34,297 bases of DNA from Thermoflexus hugenholtzii JAD2 (GCA_945881915.1 CAMCVW010000035.1:1-34297), one strand, 5' to 3'; shown: positions 24,342 through 33,528, counted from the stretch's first letter. Made by a program: numbers and translations. The notes: generated from the sequence alone by a model not told the origin.

Positions 24342-26897
24342 ATGAGCCGCACCGCGCGCACGCCAGTACACACCTACGACAGCACCCACTTGCGCAACAT
24401 CGCCATGCCCATCGGCGGCATCGGCACGGGCACCATCTCGCTGGGCGGGCGTGGTGATTTGCGTGATTGGGAGGTGGGCAATCGGCCCGCCAAAGGATTC
24501 CGCCCCGATACGGCCTTCATGGCGGTGCGCATCCAAGCGCCGGGGTCTGACCCCATCGTCAAAGCGCTCGAGGGACCGCTCGAACTCTCCGACTACCAAG
24601 GGGCATTCGGCGCGACCGTCGCGCATCACGGCCTACCCCGCTTCCGCCATGCCTCATTCGATGCGAGTTACCCCTTTGCAACGGTCCACCTGAGCGACCC
24701 CGACGTGCCGGTGACGGTAACGCTCGATGCGTATAATCCACTCACGCCGCCCAATGCCGACGACAGTGGCATACCGATTGCCATTTTGACCTATACCTTT
24801 ACCAATACCAGTGCAGACTCGCTTCAGCTGGATTTTGTGGCAGCCCTACAAAACTTCATCGGCAGTTCGCCGGTCAACGGCGCCTATGGTTCGGCAATCG
24901 TCAACGACTTCTTTTCGCAGACCGAGGCTGAGAAAACCGCCCAGCGCAACACCATCGCCGAGCGCACTGCCCCACGTCTACACGGGCTCGCCTATGCACC
25001 CGCACCTGCCTTGGCCGGCAGCGAATTCGAAGGCACGCTGGCGCTGGCATTGCTCGATGCAGCCGATGTGACGACGCGGACGGGCTGGGCGGACTACACC
25101 TGGGGCGATTCGTTGCTGGATTTTTGGGATGACTTCCGTGCCGACGGTCGCCTCGAACCGCGCCTATCCGCCGCACTCAAACCCATCGGCTCGATTGCCC
25201 AGCACCAGACGTTGGCGCCGCATGGGACGGCGACGGTCACCCTGCTGCTCAGTTGGCACTTCCCGCAGCGGATGGCCTGGCGCTCCGAAGAATACGGCGC
25301 GATGCACTTCGGCGAATACACCGACACCGTGGTAGGCAACTACTACACGACCCAATACGCCGACGCCTGGGACGTCCTGACCAAAACAGCCCCACGGCTG
25401 GCAGATTTGACCCAGCGCACCCACGAATTCGTCGATGCGCTTACCAGCGCCACCTTACCCGCACCGTTGATCGAGGCGGCGTTGTTCAATCTGAGTACGC
25501 TCCGCAGTCAGACGACCTTCCGCACCGCCGACGGTCGGTTCTATGGTTGGGAGGGCAACGACAACACCCGTGGATCGTGCTTCGGATCGTGTACGCATGT
25601 GTGGAACTACGAGCAGGCCACGCCGTTTTTGTTTGGCCCACTCGCCAAAATCATGCGCGAGAATGAGTTCTTGCACGCCACCCGCGACGATGGGTTCATG
25701 AGCTTCCGCATCGGTTTGCCGCTGGCCAACGCCCAAGCCTGGCCCACCGCAGCCGCCGACGGGCAGATGGGGACGATTGTCAAACTGTTCCGCGAGTGGC
25801 GTTTGAGCGGCGACACCGGCTGGCTGGCGCGCCTGTATCCCAAGGCCAAAGCGGCGTTGTCGTTTGCCTGGATCCCCAACGGCTGGGACGGCGACCGTGA
25901 CGGCGTGATGGAAGGTTGCCAGCACAACACCATGGACGTCGAGTATTTCGGCCCCAATCCGCAGATGCAGTTCTGGTACCTGGCAGCCCTGCGTGCCGCC
26001 GAAGAAATGGCCCGGGCTGTCGACGACAAAGATTTCGCCCGCGAATGCTGGCGCCTCTACAAGGCCGGCCGCGACTGGACTCAGGAGCATCTCTTCAACG
26101 GCGACTACTACCGCCACGAAATCCGGCCGCCGGGCGACGCCGCCAACATCGCCCCCGGCATCCGCCACATGGTGATGGGTGCGTCTGACCTCAGCAACCC
26201 CGAGCTCCAGCTCGGCGACGGCTGCTTGGTCGACCAGCTCGTCGGTCAATACCTGGCATCCATCAGTGGGATTGGCAACCTGACCGCTGCCACTCAACTC
26301 AAAACGACGCTCCAGAGCATCTACACGCACAACCGCAAGGTGGGCTTCGAAGATCACTTCAACCACATGCGCAGTTTTGTGCTGGGCGACGAAACAGCCC
26401 TGCTGATGGCGTCGTACCCGCGCGGCAATCGCCCCAAGCGGCCATTCCCCTACTTCAACGAGGTCATGACCGGCTTCGAATACGCCGCTGCCGGCAGCAT
26501 GATCTATGCCGGCTTGCGTGATGAAGCAGTCCAGGTGGTCAGCGATATCCGTGCCCGCTACGACGGCGCCCGCCGCAACCCATTTGACGAGGCCGAGTGT
26601 GGACACCACTACTCGCGCGCCATGGCCAGCTTTGGCTTGCTGATGGCCTGGACGGGCCAGATGTACGACGCCACCAAGGGCGAGCTGATGTTCGACCAGC
26701 GGGCCCCCAACAGCAGCATCTTTTGGGCGACGGGACATGCCTGGGGTACGCTCGATTATCGCCGCAATGAGTACGTGTTGACGATCTATGCCGGAGAACT
26801 GCAGCTGTCGCGGCTGGTCATCGGTGACGACGAAATCTGCGCCTACGGCGTCATCCAAACCATGGGGCGCAGTGCGCATGCGTATCAAAAACGTTGA
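24342..26897 (+). CDS. GH116 family glycosidase (GBA2-type)
   Basis: An 851-residue protein with the two-domain GH116 layout: a beta-sandwich N-terminal domain (GGIGTGTISLGGRGDLRDWEV at about 27-48) and a C-terminal (alpha/alpha)6 catalytic domain (about 370-840). Active-site candidates are the Glu of CTHVWNYEQ (about 417-425) and the Asp of GCQHNTMDVEYFG (about 526-538); assignments are by recall of family alignments. Other conserved pieces are EVMTGFEYAAAG and ECGHHYSRAMASFGL. Known members are beta-glucosidases, beta-xylosidases or glucosylceramidases. No signal peptide is visible, so it is probably cytoplasmic. AAGGA precedes the ATG by eight bases; the CE2-like esterase gene follows 18 bases later. 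A long antisense frame across this gene is treated as spurious. Confidence 0.88.
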   Translation: MSRTARTPVHTYDSTHLRNIAMPIGGIGTGTISLGGRGDLRDWEVGNRPAKGFRPDTAFMAVRIQAPGSDPIVKALEGPLELSDYQGAFGATVAHHGLPRFRHASFDASYPFATVHLSDPDVPVTVTLDAYNPLTPPNADDSGIPIAILTYTFTNTSADSLQLDFVAALQNFIGSSPVNGAYGSAIVNDFFSQTEAEKTAQRNTIAERTAPRLHGLAYAPAPALAGSEFEGTLALALLDAADVTTRTGWADYTWGDSLLDFWDDFRADGRLEPRLSAALKPIGSIAQHQTLAPHGTATVTLLLSWHFPQRMAWRSEEYGAMHFGEYTDTVVGNYYTTQYADAWDVLTKTAPRLADLTQRTHEFVDALTSATLPAPLIEAALFNLSTLRSQTTFRTADGRFYGWEGNDNTRGSCFGSCTHVWNYEQATPFLFGPLAKIMRENEFLHATRDDGFMSFRIGLPLANAQAWPTAAADGQMGTIVKLFREWRLSGDTGWLARLYPKAKAALSFAWIPNGWDGDRDGVMEGCQHNTMDVEYFGPNPQMQFWYLAALRAAEEMARAVDDKDFARECWRLYKAGRDWTQEHLFNGDYYRHEIRPPGDAANIAPGIRHMVMGASDLSNPELQLGDGCLVDQLVGQYLASISGIGNLTAATQLKTTLQSIYTHNRKVGFEDHFNHMRSFVLGDETALLMASYPRGNRPKRPFPYFNEVMTGFEYAAAGSMIYAGLRDEAVQVVSDIRARYDGARRNPFDEAECGHHYSRAMASFGLLMAWTGQMYDATKGELMFDQRAPNSSIFWATGHAWGTLDYRRNEYVLTIYAGELQLSRLVIGDDEICAYGVIQTMGRSAHAYQKR

Positions 26898-26915
26898 ACA
26901 ACTGGAGGGACTTCC

Positions 26916-28424
26916 ATGGGCACGCGCCGCCGCATCATCCTGACCGCCGGAATCCTCGCGCTCGGAGGAATCGCTGTGGCGCTGTACCGGCGGCTCTTCC
27001 CTATGGACCCACCGAAAACCACCACCGTCGCTCCAGATCACTCCGACCTGCGCTACACGGGACGCTGGGACAGGACGAATCCCGCCCTGCCCAGCGTCGG
27101 CTGGCAGGGGGCGCAGATTGCGTTTGTGTTCGAAGGGACTGCGGTCACCGCCCGCCTGCGCACCACCTCGAGTATCGACTATCTGCTCTTCATCATCGAC
27201 GGCATCGTCCAACCCGAGCGCCTGCGCATCAGTGCCGATGATGCACCCATCGTGATTGCTGATGGATTGGCAAACGCCAGCCATCGCATCCAGATTATCA
27301 AAGAAACCGCACAGGGCGGCGATATGCAGTTCGGTGGGTTGACCGTGTCAGGCACCATCGTGGCCGACGAGACACCCGCACTGCGCCGGCATATCGTTTT
27401 TTATGGCGATTCGAACCTGGCCGGCGAATCCATGCTCCACGAAGAAAACAACGGCGACATCACAACCATGGGCTGTCACCATACCTATGCCGGCATCGCG
27501 GCACGCATGTGCGATGCCAGCTATGAAAATGTTTCGTACGGTGGCGCAACCATCGGCTCGATCCACAGCATATATAGCCAGATGAGCCAGCAGAACCCCG
27601 CACCCTGGGATGCCCAGCGTACGCCTGCCGATGCCGTGGTGATTGACCTCGGTTCCAACGATGTCGATAAAGGCGAAGTCGCCATCCGCGTAGCGTATCA
27701 TGCCTTCCTTAATGACATCCGCAACACCTACGCGCAGGCGCACATCGTGCTCTACAACTCATACGGCTGGTCGTTTGCCGAGCCTGCCAATTACAGTGCG
27801 GCTGTGGTCGCCGAGCGTACCGATGCACAGATGAGCGCGGCGCGGTTCCCCTGGTTCTTCGAACAATGGCATGGCTGTGAGTACGATCACGCCGGGATGG
27901 CGACGATACTTGCGCAGCATCTGGCAACCACCCTCGGCTGGGACATTCAATCCGCTGATGTCATGAACGGCTACGGCCAAAACGGGAATGTCGCCAACGG
28001 GAGCTTTGCCGAGTCTGCCCCGTTCGGTGGTTTTGGGTGGCGCTATGGCCTCAAACCAGAGGTGAAACGCATCACCAATGCTTTGGGTGTCGACGGTTAT
28101 CACTACGTGCGGCTTGCGGCTGGTGCACGCATCCACCAGCCCAATCCCGCCAGCAATGGGGCGACCATCAGCGTGACGGTGGCGGCGCGCAGTGCGGATG
28201 GGGGGAGTCTGGTGACGACGGTTGACTTCCGCAACCAAGAAATGTACAGCGAGCCCTTGTCCGCAGAATCACAGACCCATGCATTGACCGCAGAATGGCA
28301 GACGTTCACGATGACGGTGCAAGCGCCTGCGCAGACCGCCACGCCGGTGTTCCACACACGGCTGACGTTTGTCTCGATCGGCGGGACTGTTGATATCGAT
28401 GCGGTGCAGATGACCACGGGGTAA
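26916..28424 (+). CDS. CE2-like SGNH acetylxylan esterase with C-terminal module
   Basis: A 502-residue membrane-anchored or exported esterase. An N-terminal helix (residues 5-25) follows the basic MGTRRR. Residues about 45-150 form a jelly-roll domain like that of CE2 esterases. The SGNH domain follows, with G164-D165-S166, GSNDV at about 246 and the Asp/His pair in YDHAGM at about 322. Residues about 350-502 look like a carbohydrate-binding beta-sandwich (GQNGNVANGSFAE at its start). CE2 enzymes remove acetyl groups from plant polysaccharides, which would fit the upstream GH116 gene. Strong GGAGG upstream of the ATG. Confidence 0.78.
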   Translation: MGTRRRIILTAGILALGGIAVALYRRLFPMDPPKTTTVAPDHSDLRYTGRWDRTNPALPSVGWQGAQIAFVFEGTAVTARLRTTSSIDYLLFIIDGIVQPERLRISADDAPIVIADGLANASHRIQIIKETAQGGDMQFGGLTVSGTIVADETPALRRHIVFYGDSNLAGESMLHEENNGDITTMGCHHTYAGIAARMCDASYENVSYGGATIGSIHSIYSQMSQQNPAPWDAQRTPADAVVIDLGSNDVDKGEVAIRVAYHAFLNDIRNTYAQAHIVLYNSYGWSFAEPANYSAAVVAERTDAQMSAARFPWFFEQWHGCEYDHAGMATILAQHLATTLGWDIQSADVMNGYGQNGNVANGSFAESAPFGGFGWRYGLKPEVKRITNALGVDGYHYVRLAAGARIHQPNPASNGATISVTVAARSADGGSLVTTVDFRNQEMYSEPLSAESQTHALTAEWQTFTMTVQAPAQTATPVFHTRLTFVSIGGTVDIDAVQMTTG

Positions 28425-28483
28425 GGGATTTCATCTGCTACCCACGGGCGACGTGTCGGCGCAGCCGGAGTTTCGCTGTGAGA

Positions 28484-28512
28484 AGATTGCACGGCGCCTG
28501 TGGCGCCATGCA
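28484..28512 (+). repeat. 29-bp direct repeat, copy 1
   Basis: The unit is AGATTGCACGGCGCC followed by TGTGGCGCCATGCA. It contains TGCA(C)GGCGCC facing GGCGCC(A)TGCA with a three-base centre, a nearly perfect hairpin. An identical copy lies at 28636-28664 in the same orientation. Confidence 0.92.
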
Positions 28513-28528
28513 ATGAATCCCCCCTCCC

Positions 28529-28628
28529 CGTCATTCCATGCCGGGTAGCTACAACCGGCGTGGAATCTTCTCCCTCTCCCGTCATTCCATGCCGGGTGGC
28601 TACAGCCGTCGTGGAATCTTTTTCCTGT
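28529..28628. repeat. Two tandem hairpin units of 51-bp period (GTCATTCC...GGAAT type)
   Basis: Each unit begins CGTCATTCCATGCCGGGT and closes with the complementary CGTGGAATCTT, giving hairpins at 28533-28566 and 28584-28617. The copies differ at a few positions. The ends resemble GTCATTCC/GGAAT mobile repeats found in many bacteria, such as Neisseria dRS3. They lie between the two copies of the 29-bp direct repeat, in the gap between the convergent esterase and PhyH genes. Confidence 0.8.
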
Positions 28629-28635
28629 GTCAAAA

Positions 28636-28664
28636 AGATTGCACGGCGCCTGTGGCGCCATGCA
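28636..28664 (+). repeat. 29-bp direct repeat, copy 2
   Basis: Identical to the copy at 28484-28512, 152 bases downstream in the same orientation. The two copies bracket the tandem hairpins. Confidence 0.92.
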
Positions 28665-28685
28665 CTGACGGAGTGAGGAGGAGCC

Positions 28686-29579
28686 CTACGCGTGCTCCGG
28701 CACTTCTGCCAGCCAATCCTCGAGGGTGGCGACGCGTTCGGGGTACGCTTTTGAACGTGCCAAAAACCCAGCCCCATATTGCGGCATCGGATCCTGCGAC
28801 GTAGGCTGGTAGCGCAAATCGACGCTCCAGCGCACATGATCCGAATTATTCCCCGTACTCATATGGACACAGCGGTCATTGAACAAAATCGCCGAACCCG
28901 CCGGTACCGGCAACGCCACCGCAGATCGTTTTGCTTGGCTGATCACCGCCTCGTCGACCTCGAGGTAGCCGGTGCCCGAGTAGGTCTCTTGGTGGAACGC
29001 CATCACTTTCGTTTTGTGGGTGCGTGGCCACACCTGCAGGCAGCCGTTCTCCAGCGTCGCATCGACCAATGGAATCCATACGGTTATCACCGGATTGGCG
29101 TTGGCATCGGGCCAGTAGCTTTTGTCCTGATGCCAGGGTACCGCTCCGGCGGCCACTTTGGGTACTTTGGGGCGGACATTGTAGACGGGGTTAGAGAATA
29201 TTTCGGGGCCAATCAGCGATTCCACGGCATTCAGAATTTTCGGATTGGACATCAGCACAAAATACCCCGGAATACGATCGCGCCAGCTCCGCCCGTATTG
29301 CAAAAAGTCGACATCGGTGAGGTGTGCAAACAGGGCTCCCAAGCGCTTTTCAAACGGAATATCTGTATATAATGAATCAACGAGACCATCGCGGAACAAT
29401 TGGGTCGCAATCTCGTCTACTTTTTGTGCCATAGCGGCACGTGCCGGTTGTAACTCCACTGCACTGAGCAGACGCGGCAACACCGCATACCCCTCGCGAT
29501 CATAGAACGCAATCGTTTCGGCATCGAGTGTGCCTGCTTCGGTCGTGGTGTGGAACGGCAATGGGGTGCGGTAGGTCAT
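28686..29579 (-). CDS. Phytanoyl-CoA dioxygenase (PhyH) family protein
   Basis: A 297-residue Fe(II)/2-oxoglutarate oxygenase. The metal ligands are visible: H150 and D152 in PWHQDKSYW and H239 in RCVHMSTGNN, with R250 in WSVDLRYQ probably binding 2-oxoglutarate. Other PhyH features are FYDREGYAVLPRLLS and NGCLQVWPRTHK. The substrate is unknown; the family hydroxylates many small molecules. I chose the ATG at 29579 because GGAG lies six bases before it; an ATG 15 bases upstream is also in frame. It diverges from the YHYH-PEBP gene over an 81-base spacer. Confidence 0.88.
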   Translation of the reverse strand: MTYRTPLPFHTTTEAGTLDAETIAFYDREGYAVLPRLLSAVELQPARAAMAQKVDEIATQLFRDGLVDSLYTDIPFEKRLGALFAHLTDVDFLQYGRSWRDRIPGYFVLMSNPKILNAVESLIGPEIFSNPVYNVRPKVPKVAAGAVPWHQDKSYWPDANANPVITVWIPLVDATLENGCLQVWPRTHKTKVMAFHQETYSGTGYLEVDEAVISQAKRSAVALPVPAGSAILFNDRCVHMSTGNNSDHVRWSVDLRYQPTSQDPMPQYGAGFLARSKAYPERVATLEDWLAEVPEHA

Positions 29580-29660
29580 CGTCGACTCCTGCATATATCT
29601 GGCGCATCGAATGTTTGTCGTATCGTATCACAGAGCGACACCACACAAAGGAATACGCCG

Positions 29661-31301
29661 ATGACCATGTCACGTCGTGAATTGAACCGCCTGCTGGTCT
29701 ATGGATTCGGCAGTGCCCTACTCGCCGCCTGCGGAAGCGCAGGCATCGTCGCCGTAGATGAACTACGGGGCAAAGCCAAGGCCACCGCCACCAAACCAAA
29801 GACTGCCAACCGTACCAAAACGCGCACACGCACGCGTACGCTGGCAGCCACCGGCACCCTCGTGCCGACTAACATCCTGAGTCCGACGGTGACTGCCCAA
29901 GCACTCGCAAACCTCGGCTTTGATGTATTCCCCGACCTGGTCAGTACACGCCGCGACAGCACCTACCTGTATGTCGAATCACGCGGCTTGCCCAGTCACA
30001 ATATGATGGTGGGCATCACCGGCTGGCAACGCCAAGTGCCCCTCGCACAACCCTACTACGGCAGCAAAGCCTGGCAGATACCGCTGAATCCCGCGCCCGC
30101 CGTCACCCCAGTCTCTGCAGCAAATGCCCTCTACCGCGGTGCTATTGCCTTGGCGGTCAACGGTGTGCCGATTTTCAATGCGCTCAACAACCGCGGCGAC
30201 GATGCATACCTCGCCGGCGAACTCGACCAGTGGGGCGGCCACTCCGGCAAAGCCGACGACTACCATTACCACATCGCACCCTTGCATCTGCAAGCGCTGA
30301 TTGGCGCCGATAAACCCATAGCCTACGCCCTCGATGGCTATGCGATCTATGGCGTCCTCGAAGTCGACGGCAGCGAACCGCGGGGGCTCGACACCTTCAA
30401 TGGCCACATCGGCCCCAACGGCGTCTATCATTACCATGCATCAATGACATACCCCTACATCAATGGCGGGATGTACGGCAACGTCACCGTCACTGACGAC
30501 CAAATCGAGCCACAGCCGGCCCTCAAACCGGTTCGCCCGCCACAAGACCCGCTCGCAGGAGCAGTCATTACGGGTTTTGAACGCGCCAACGCCAGCCAGT
30601 TCCAGCTGACCTATACCCTCGCAGGCAAGACCTACACCATTGCCTATACCCAAAATAGCGACGCGGTGGCTTTTCAATTCAACGACCAAGACGGCGTCAG
30701 TGCGGTGTCGTACCCTGTCCAAGCCGATCAAGTGCCGGCAACCCCGCTGCCCAGCAGCAGTGCCAAAACCGCCACACCCGGAGCCAGCACCGCCACCCCA
30801 GCAGCTCCGAGTGCAACGACTGCTGCCAAAACCGCGACACCAGCTGCCACCGGCGTCTTTACGCTAAGCAGTTCGGTCGTCGCCAATGGCGGCGCGCTGC
30901 CTGCCGCCTACACCTGTGATGGCGCATCCCAATCGCCGCCACTCGCCTGGAGCAATGCTCCTGCCGGCACGCAGAGCTATGCGCTGTCGATGCACCACAT
31001 TGCGCCGGATGCGACACACTACTACTGGACGGTCTACAACATTCCTGCCACTGTCAGCGCAATCCCGGCCAACGACAAAAGCATCGGCACGTATGGCGCC
31101 AACAGCGTCAACCCCACTCTGGCCTATGCAGCGCCCTGTTCGAAAGGGCCTGGCCTCAAAAACTACACCATCACGGTCTACGCACTCTCGGCAGCCCCGA
31201 GCATTGCGTCAGGCACCACGGTGACCCGTGATGTCCTCTTGGCCGCGATTGCCGATCGCACACTGGCATCGTCGGCACTCAACATCACGTATTCCCGCTA
31301 G
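29661..31301 (+). CDS. Lipoprotein with YHYH and PEBP (YbhB/YbcL) domains
   Basis: A 546-residue fusion. The N-terminus has a lipobox, LLAAC with Cys24, so it is a surface lipoprotein. A basic Thr/Lys/Arg-rich linker (about 38-70) leads to a YHYH domain with two YHYH motifs at 201-204 and 256-259, joined by DGYAIYG and GHIGPNG. A Ser/Thr/Ala/Pro linker (361-397) leads to a PEBP-family domain (398-546): LPAAYTCDGASQSPPLAW, YYWTVYNIP, CSKGPGLKNYTITVYAL. The frame is open upstream, but 29661 has AAAGGA and starts just before the signal. The YHYH function is unknown and PEBP proteins bind small ligands, so any role is conjecture. Confidence 0.85.
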   Translation: MTMSRRELNRLLVYGFGSALLAACGSAGIVAVDELRGKAKATATKPKTANRTKTRTRTRTLAATGTLVPTNILSPTVTAQALANLGFDVFPDLVSTRRDSTYLYVESRGLPSHNMMVGITGWQRQVPLAQPYYGSKAWQIPLNPAPAVTPVSAANALYRGAIALAVNGVPIFNALNNRGDDAYLAGELDQWGGHSGKADDYHYHIAPLHLQALIGADKPIAYALDGYAIYGVLEVDGSEPRGLDTFNGHIGPNGVYHYHASMTYPYINGGMYGNVTVTDDQIEPQPALKPVRPPQDPLAGAVITGFERANASQFQLTYTLAGKTYTIAYTQNSDAVAFQFNDQDGVSAVSYPVQADQVPATPLPSSSAKTATPGASTATPAAPSATTAAKTATPAATGVFTLSSSVVANGGALPAAYTCDGASQSPPLAWSNAPAGTQSYALSMHHIAPDATHYYWTVYNIPATVSAIPANDKSIGTYGANSVNPTLAYAAPCSKGPGLKNYTITVYALSAAPSIASGTTVTRDVLLAAIADRTLASSALNITYSR

Positions 31302-31312
31302 GACGGACAGAA

Positions 31313-31341
31313 GTCCCCCTGCCCGAGAGGGGGACACTTTT
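31313..31341 (+). terminator. Rho-independent terminator after the YHYH-PEBP gene
   Basis: GTCCCCCT and AGGGGGAC form a perfect 8-bp stem around a 7-base loop, followed by ACTTTT. It starts 12 bases after the stop codon. Confidence 0.75.
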
Positions 31342-31381
31342 CAGCCACCTGAATCTCGCCGTCCGGCGCCGAGGAGCATTC

Positions 31382-32491
31382 ATGAGCACAACAAACCCAG
31401 CACTGCACAACGTACTGACCGCAGCCATCCAACGCGCCATCGCCAGTGGCTACGAAGAAGGCGTCCAACTCTGTGTCTACCAACACGGGCAGCGTGTAGT
31501 AGACCTGTGTATGGGGACGCGTGACAGCGCCGGAACCCCATTACAACCAGACAATCTGTCGTTCGTCTGGTCAACCAGCAAGGGCATCACCGCCACCGCT
31601 ATCCACATCCTCGCCGAACGCAGCCAGCTCCAATACGACGACGCAATCGCCGATTATTGGCCGGCGTTCGCGCGCAACGGCAAAGAAGCCATCTCGATTC
31701 GTCACCTGATGAGTCACACCGCCGGCATCTATTCCAATCCCGTGCTCAACAGCTACGAAGAACTCCGCGACTACGAGACGGTCTGTACCGCGATAACCGC
31801 GATGACCCCACTGCATCAACCCGGTCAATCGCACATCTATCACCCCCTCACTTACGGCTGGCCCTTGGCCAAGGTGGTCGAAGCAGTCACCGGTATGCCG
31901 TTCGGTGCGTTCATCCAGACCGAGATCTGTGCCCCGCTCGGACTGACCGATTTGTTCATCGGCTTGCCCGCTGCCCGCCAAGCAGATGTCGCCCGCACCA
32001 GCATCGACGTCGATCCGGCCATCCTGCAGGCCACTCCCGACAATCCCCTCCCCGACCCATCCATCATGGCCAACGATCCCGCCATCTGGGCCACCTGCAT
32101 GCCCGCCGCCAACATGCTCGCCAGCGCGCGTGCTGTGGCACGCGTCTATGCCGCGTTGCTCCCCGGCGGCGTCGATGGCGTGTCGTTGCTGTCACAACGC
32201 CAGGTCGCCAATGCCACCCGCGCCCAGTATTGGGGGGTCGATGCCGAGACACAGGCCGAAACAGGGCATTCCCTCGGGTTCGCCCTCGGTCGCGCCAACC
32301 CGCACTACGGCGCACTGCCCACCGCCTACGGGCACTGTGGCTACGGCGGCAGTACTGGCTTTGCCGATCCGCAGTACAACCTGGCGTTTGCTATGACCAA
32401 AACGCGTATGAACCTACACCCCGAAGCGCCGTCACTCAAACGTGAACTCGCCGCCATCATCCGCAGTCACCTGCGTCCGGTCAACGCATAG
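31382..32491 (+). CDS. Serine hydrolase, class C beta-lactamase-like (EstB type)
   Basis: A 369-residue protein of the beta-lactamase/esterase fold. The nucleophile motif STSK is at 64-67 and the second motif is Y153 in YHPLTYGWPLAK, the YHxxTxG variant usual in family VIII esterases and lactonases. The third lactamase motif is not obvious but may be HCGYGGS near the C-terminus. This pattern favours an esterase or transesterase over true beta-lactam hydrolysis. No signal peptide. GGAG precedes the ATG by six bases. Confidence 0.87.
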   Translation: MSTTNPALHNVLTAAIQRAIASGYEEGVQLCVYQHGQRVVDLCMGTRDSAGTPLQPDNLSFVWSTSKGITATAIHILAERSQLQYDDAIADYWPAFARNGKEAISIRHLMSHTAGIYSNPVLNSYEELRDYETVCTAITAMTPLHQPGQSHIYHPLTYGWPLAKVVEAVTGMPFGAFIQTEICAPLGLTDLFIGLPAARQADVARTSIDVDPAILQATPDNPLPDPSIMANDPAIWATCMPAANMLASARAVARVYAALLPGGVDGVSLLSQRQVANATRAQYWGVDAETQAETGHSLGFALGRANPHYGALPTAYGHCGYGGSTGFADPQYNLAFAMTKTRMNLHPEAPSLKRELAAIIRSHLRPVNA

Positions 32492-32509
32492 GACGATTCT
32501 TTTTTCTCT

Positions 32510-32543
32510 ATAAAACGCCCCCCGTGCGATTGCACGGGGGGCG
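32510..32543 (-). terminator. Terminator for the toroid-protein gene
   Basis: A perfect 12-bp stem, CGCCCCCCGTGC with GCACGGGGGGCG, encloses a GATT loop (32516-32543). On the minus strand it is followed by TTTTATAG. It sits between the convergent hydrolase and toroid-protein genes and may stop both. Confidence 0.8.
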
Positions 32544-32557
32544 CTGCGTTCCTACAA

Positions 32558-33475
32558 TTATTCCACTATGCCAAATCGACGCAGGGTCAGCAGTGCTTCG
32601 ACCGTCAGCTTGCCGGTCCAGTGGGCCCGGGCAATCTGCCACTGTTCGGGGTATTGACCCCACTGCCAGGTCGGTTGGATGCAGCCATCCTGTACCAGCG
32701 TCTCGACGAGCTTGTCACACTGCGCGGTGACCGCTTCGGCGAGCAGATCAAACCACGGATCATTCGGCGACTCGACTACCAGCAACGGCGTGGGTACATA
32801 CTGCGTGCGCCATACTGTGGGGTCGGTGTTGATGGTGCCGGCGATGGTGCGGCGCAGATCGGGCAGCAGGCGCTCCTGCCACTCGGCCGGCGCTACCCGG
32901 TACCAGCGCGTATAACAGGCGAGGACGTGTTCTTCCATCTGATCGGGTTGGGCGGCCAAGCGTGTCGCGGCTTGTTCGGCGATGGCATCCAGCAAAAACG
33001 GATTCATGCTGGTCTGGTAGTGCTGGAAGTAGCCCAAAATCTCGACCGTCGGATTTTCGGTCAAGGCATCAATCGCACTCACTCCCGAATGTCCGCGATG
33101 CCACCACGGTGCATGCGGTGCATCGTCGACGGCGGCAGCCGTGGCAATCCAGCCCAGGCGGCTGATATCGACCTGTCCAGCCAGATAAGCCATGGCATGC
33201 TGTACCGCGGGGTGCTCCAACGGTAGCCCGATGCGCATGGCATACTGCAGCCCAATAGTGGTCGACAGCGGGCCAGATGCGGGCGTCCACATGTCGGGCT
33301 CGATCCCGTGCGCATAGCCGCCATCGGGGTTCTGGTATGTCGCCAGTGCGGCAACCACGGCATCAATATGCGTTGGGTCATCGCTCCACGCGAGGAGTGC
33401 TTGATCCAGTGGGCGGGCGTTGGTGCTGATGGCGGTGCGTATCCGTGCGAGAGAATCGGCGTTGAATATTTCCAT
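32558..33475 (-). CDS. Terpenoid cyclase/prenyltransferase-like alpha-toroid protein
   Basis: A 305-residue protein of unknown function. NPDGGYAHGIEPD resembles the QxxDGGF/W repeats of squalene cyclases and prenyltransferases, and several helical segments follow, so an (alpha/alpha) toroid is likely. The catalytic DxDD motif of squalene-hopene cyclases is not seen, making a true cyclase doubtful. No signal peptide. The start is well supported by GAGGAG four bases ahead of the ATG. It is a single-gene unit with its own terminator. Confidence 0.75.
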   Translation of the reverse strand: MEIFNADSLARIRTAISTNARPLDQALLAWSDDPTHIDAVVAALATYQNPDGGYAHGIEPDMWTPASGPLSTTIGLQYAMRIGLPLEHPAVQHAMAYLAGQVDISRLGWIATAAAVDDAPHAPWWHRGHSGVSAIDALTENPTVEILGYFQHYQTSMNPFLLDAIAEQAATRLAAQPDQMEEHVLACYTRWYRVAPAEWQERLLPDLRRTIAGTINTDPTVWRTQYVPTPLLVVESPNDPWFDLLAEAVTAQCDKLVETLVQDGCIQPTWQWGQYPEQWQIARAHWTGKLTVEALLTLRRFGIVE

Positions 33476-33528
33476 GTCGCTCCTCGTATGTAAGAGAAAT
33501 CAGAAGTCAGTGCGTAACTACAACGCAC

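Noticed and set aside
25455-27284. A 609-residue minus-strand frame
   Set aside because: It covers the GH116 and esterase genes in antisense. High GC at third positions readily opens such frames, and no domain is recognisable.
31382-32491. Antibiotic-resistance beta-lactamase
   Set aside because: The YHxxTxG second motif and absence of a signal peptide point to a family VIII-type esterase or related hydrolase.
32558-33475. Squalene-hopene cyclase
   Set aside because: The protein is less than half the usual length and has no DxDD motif.
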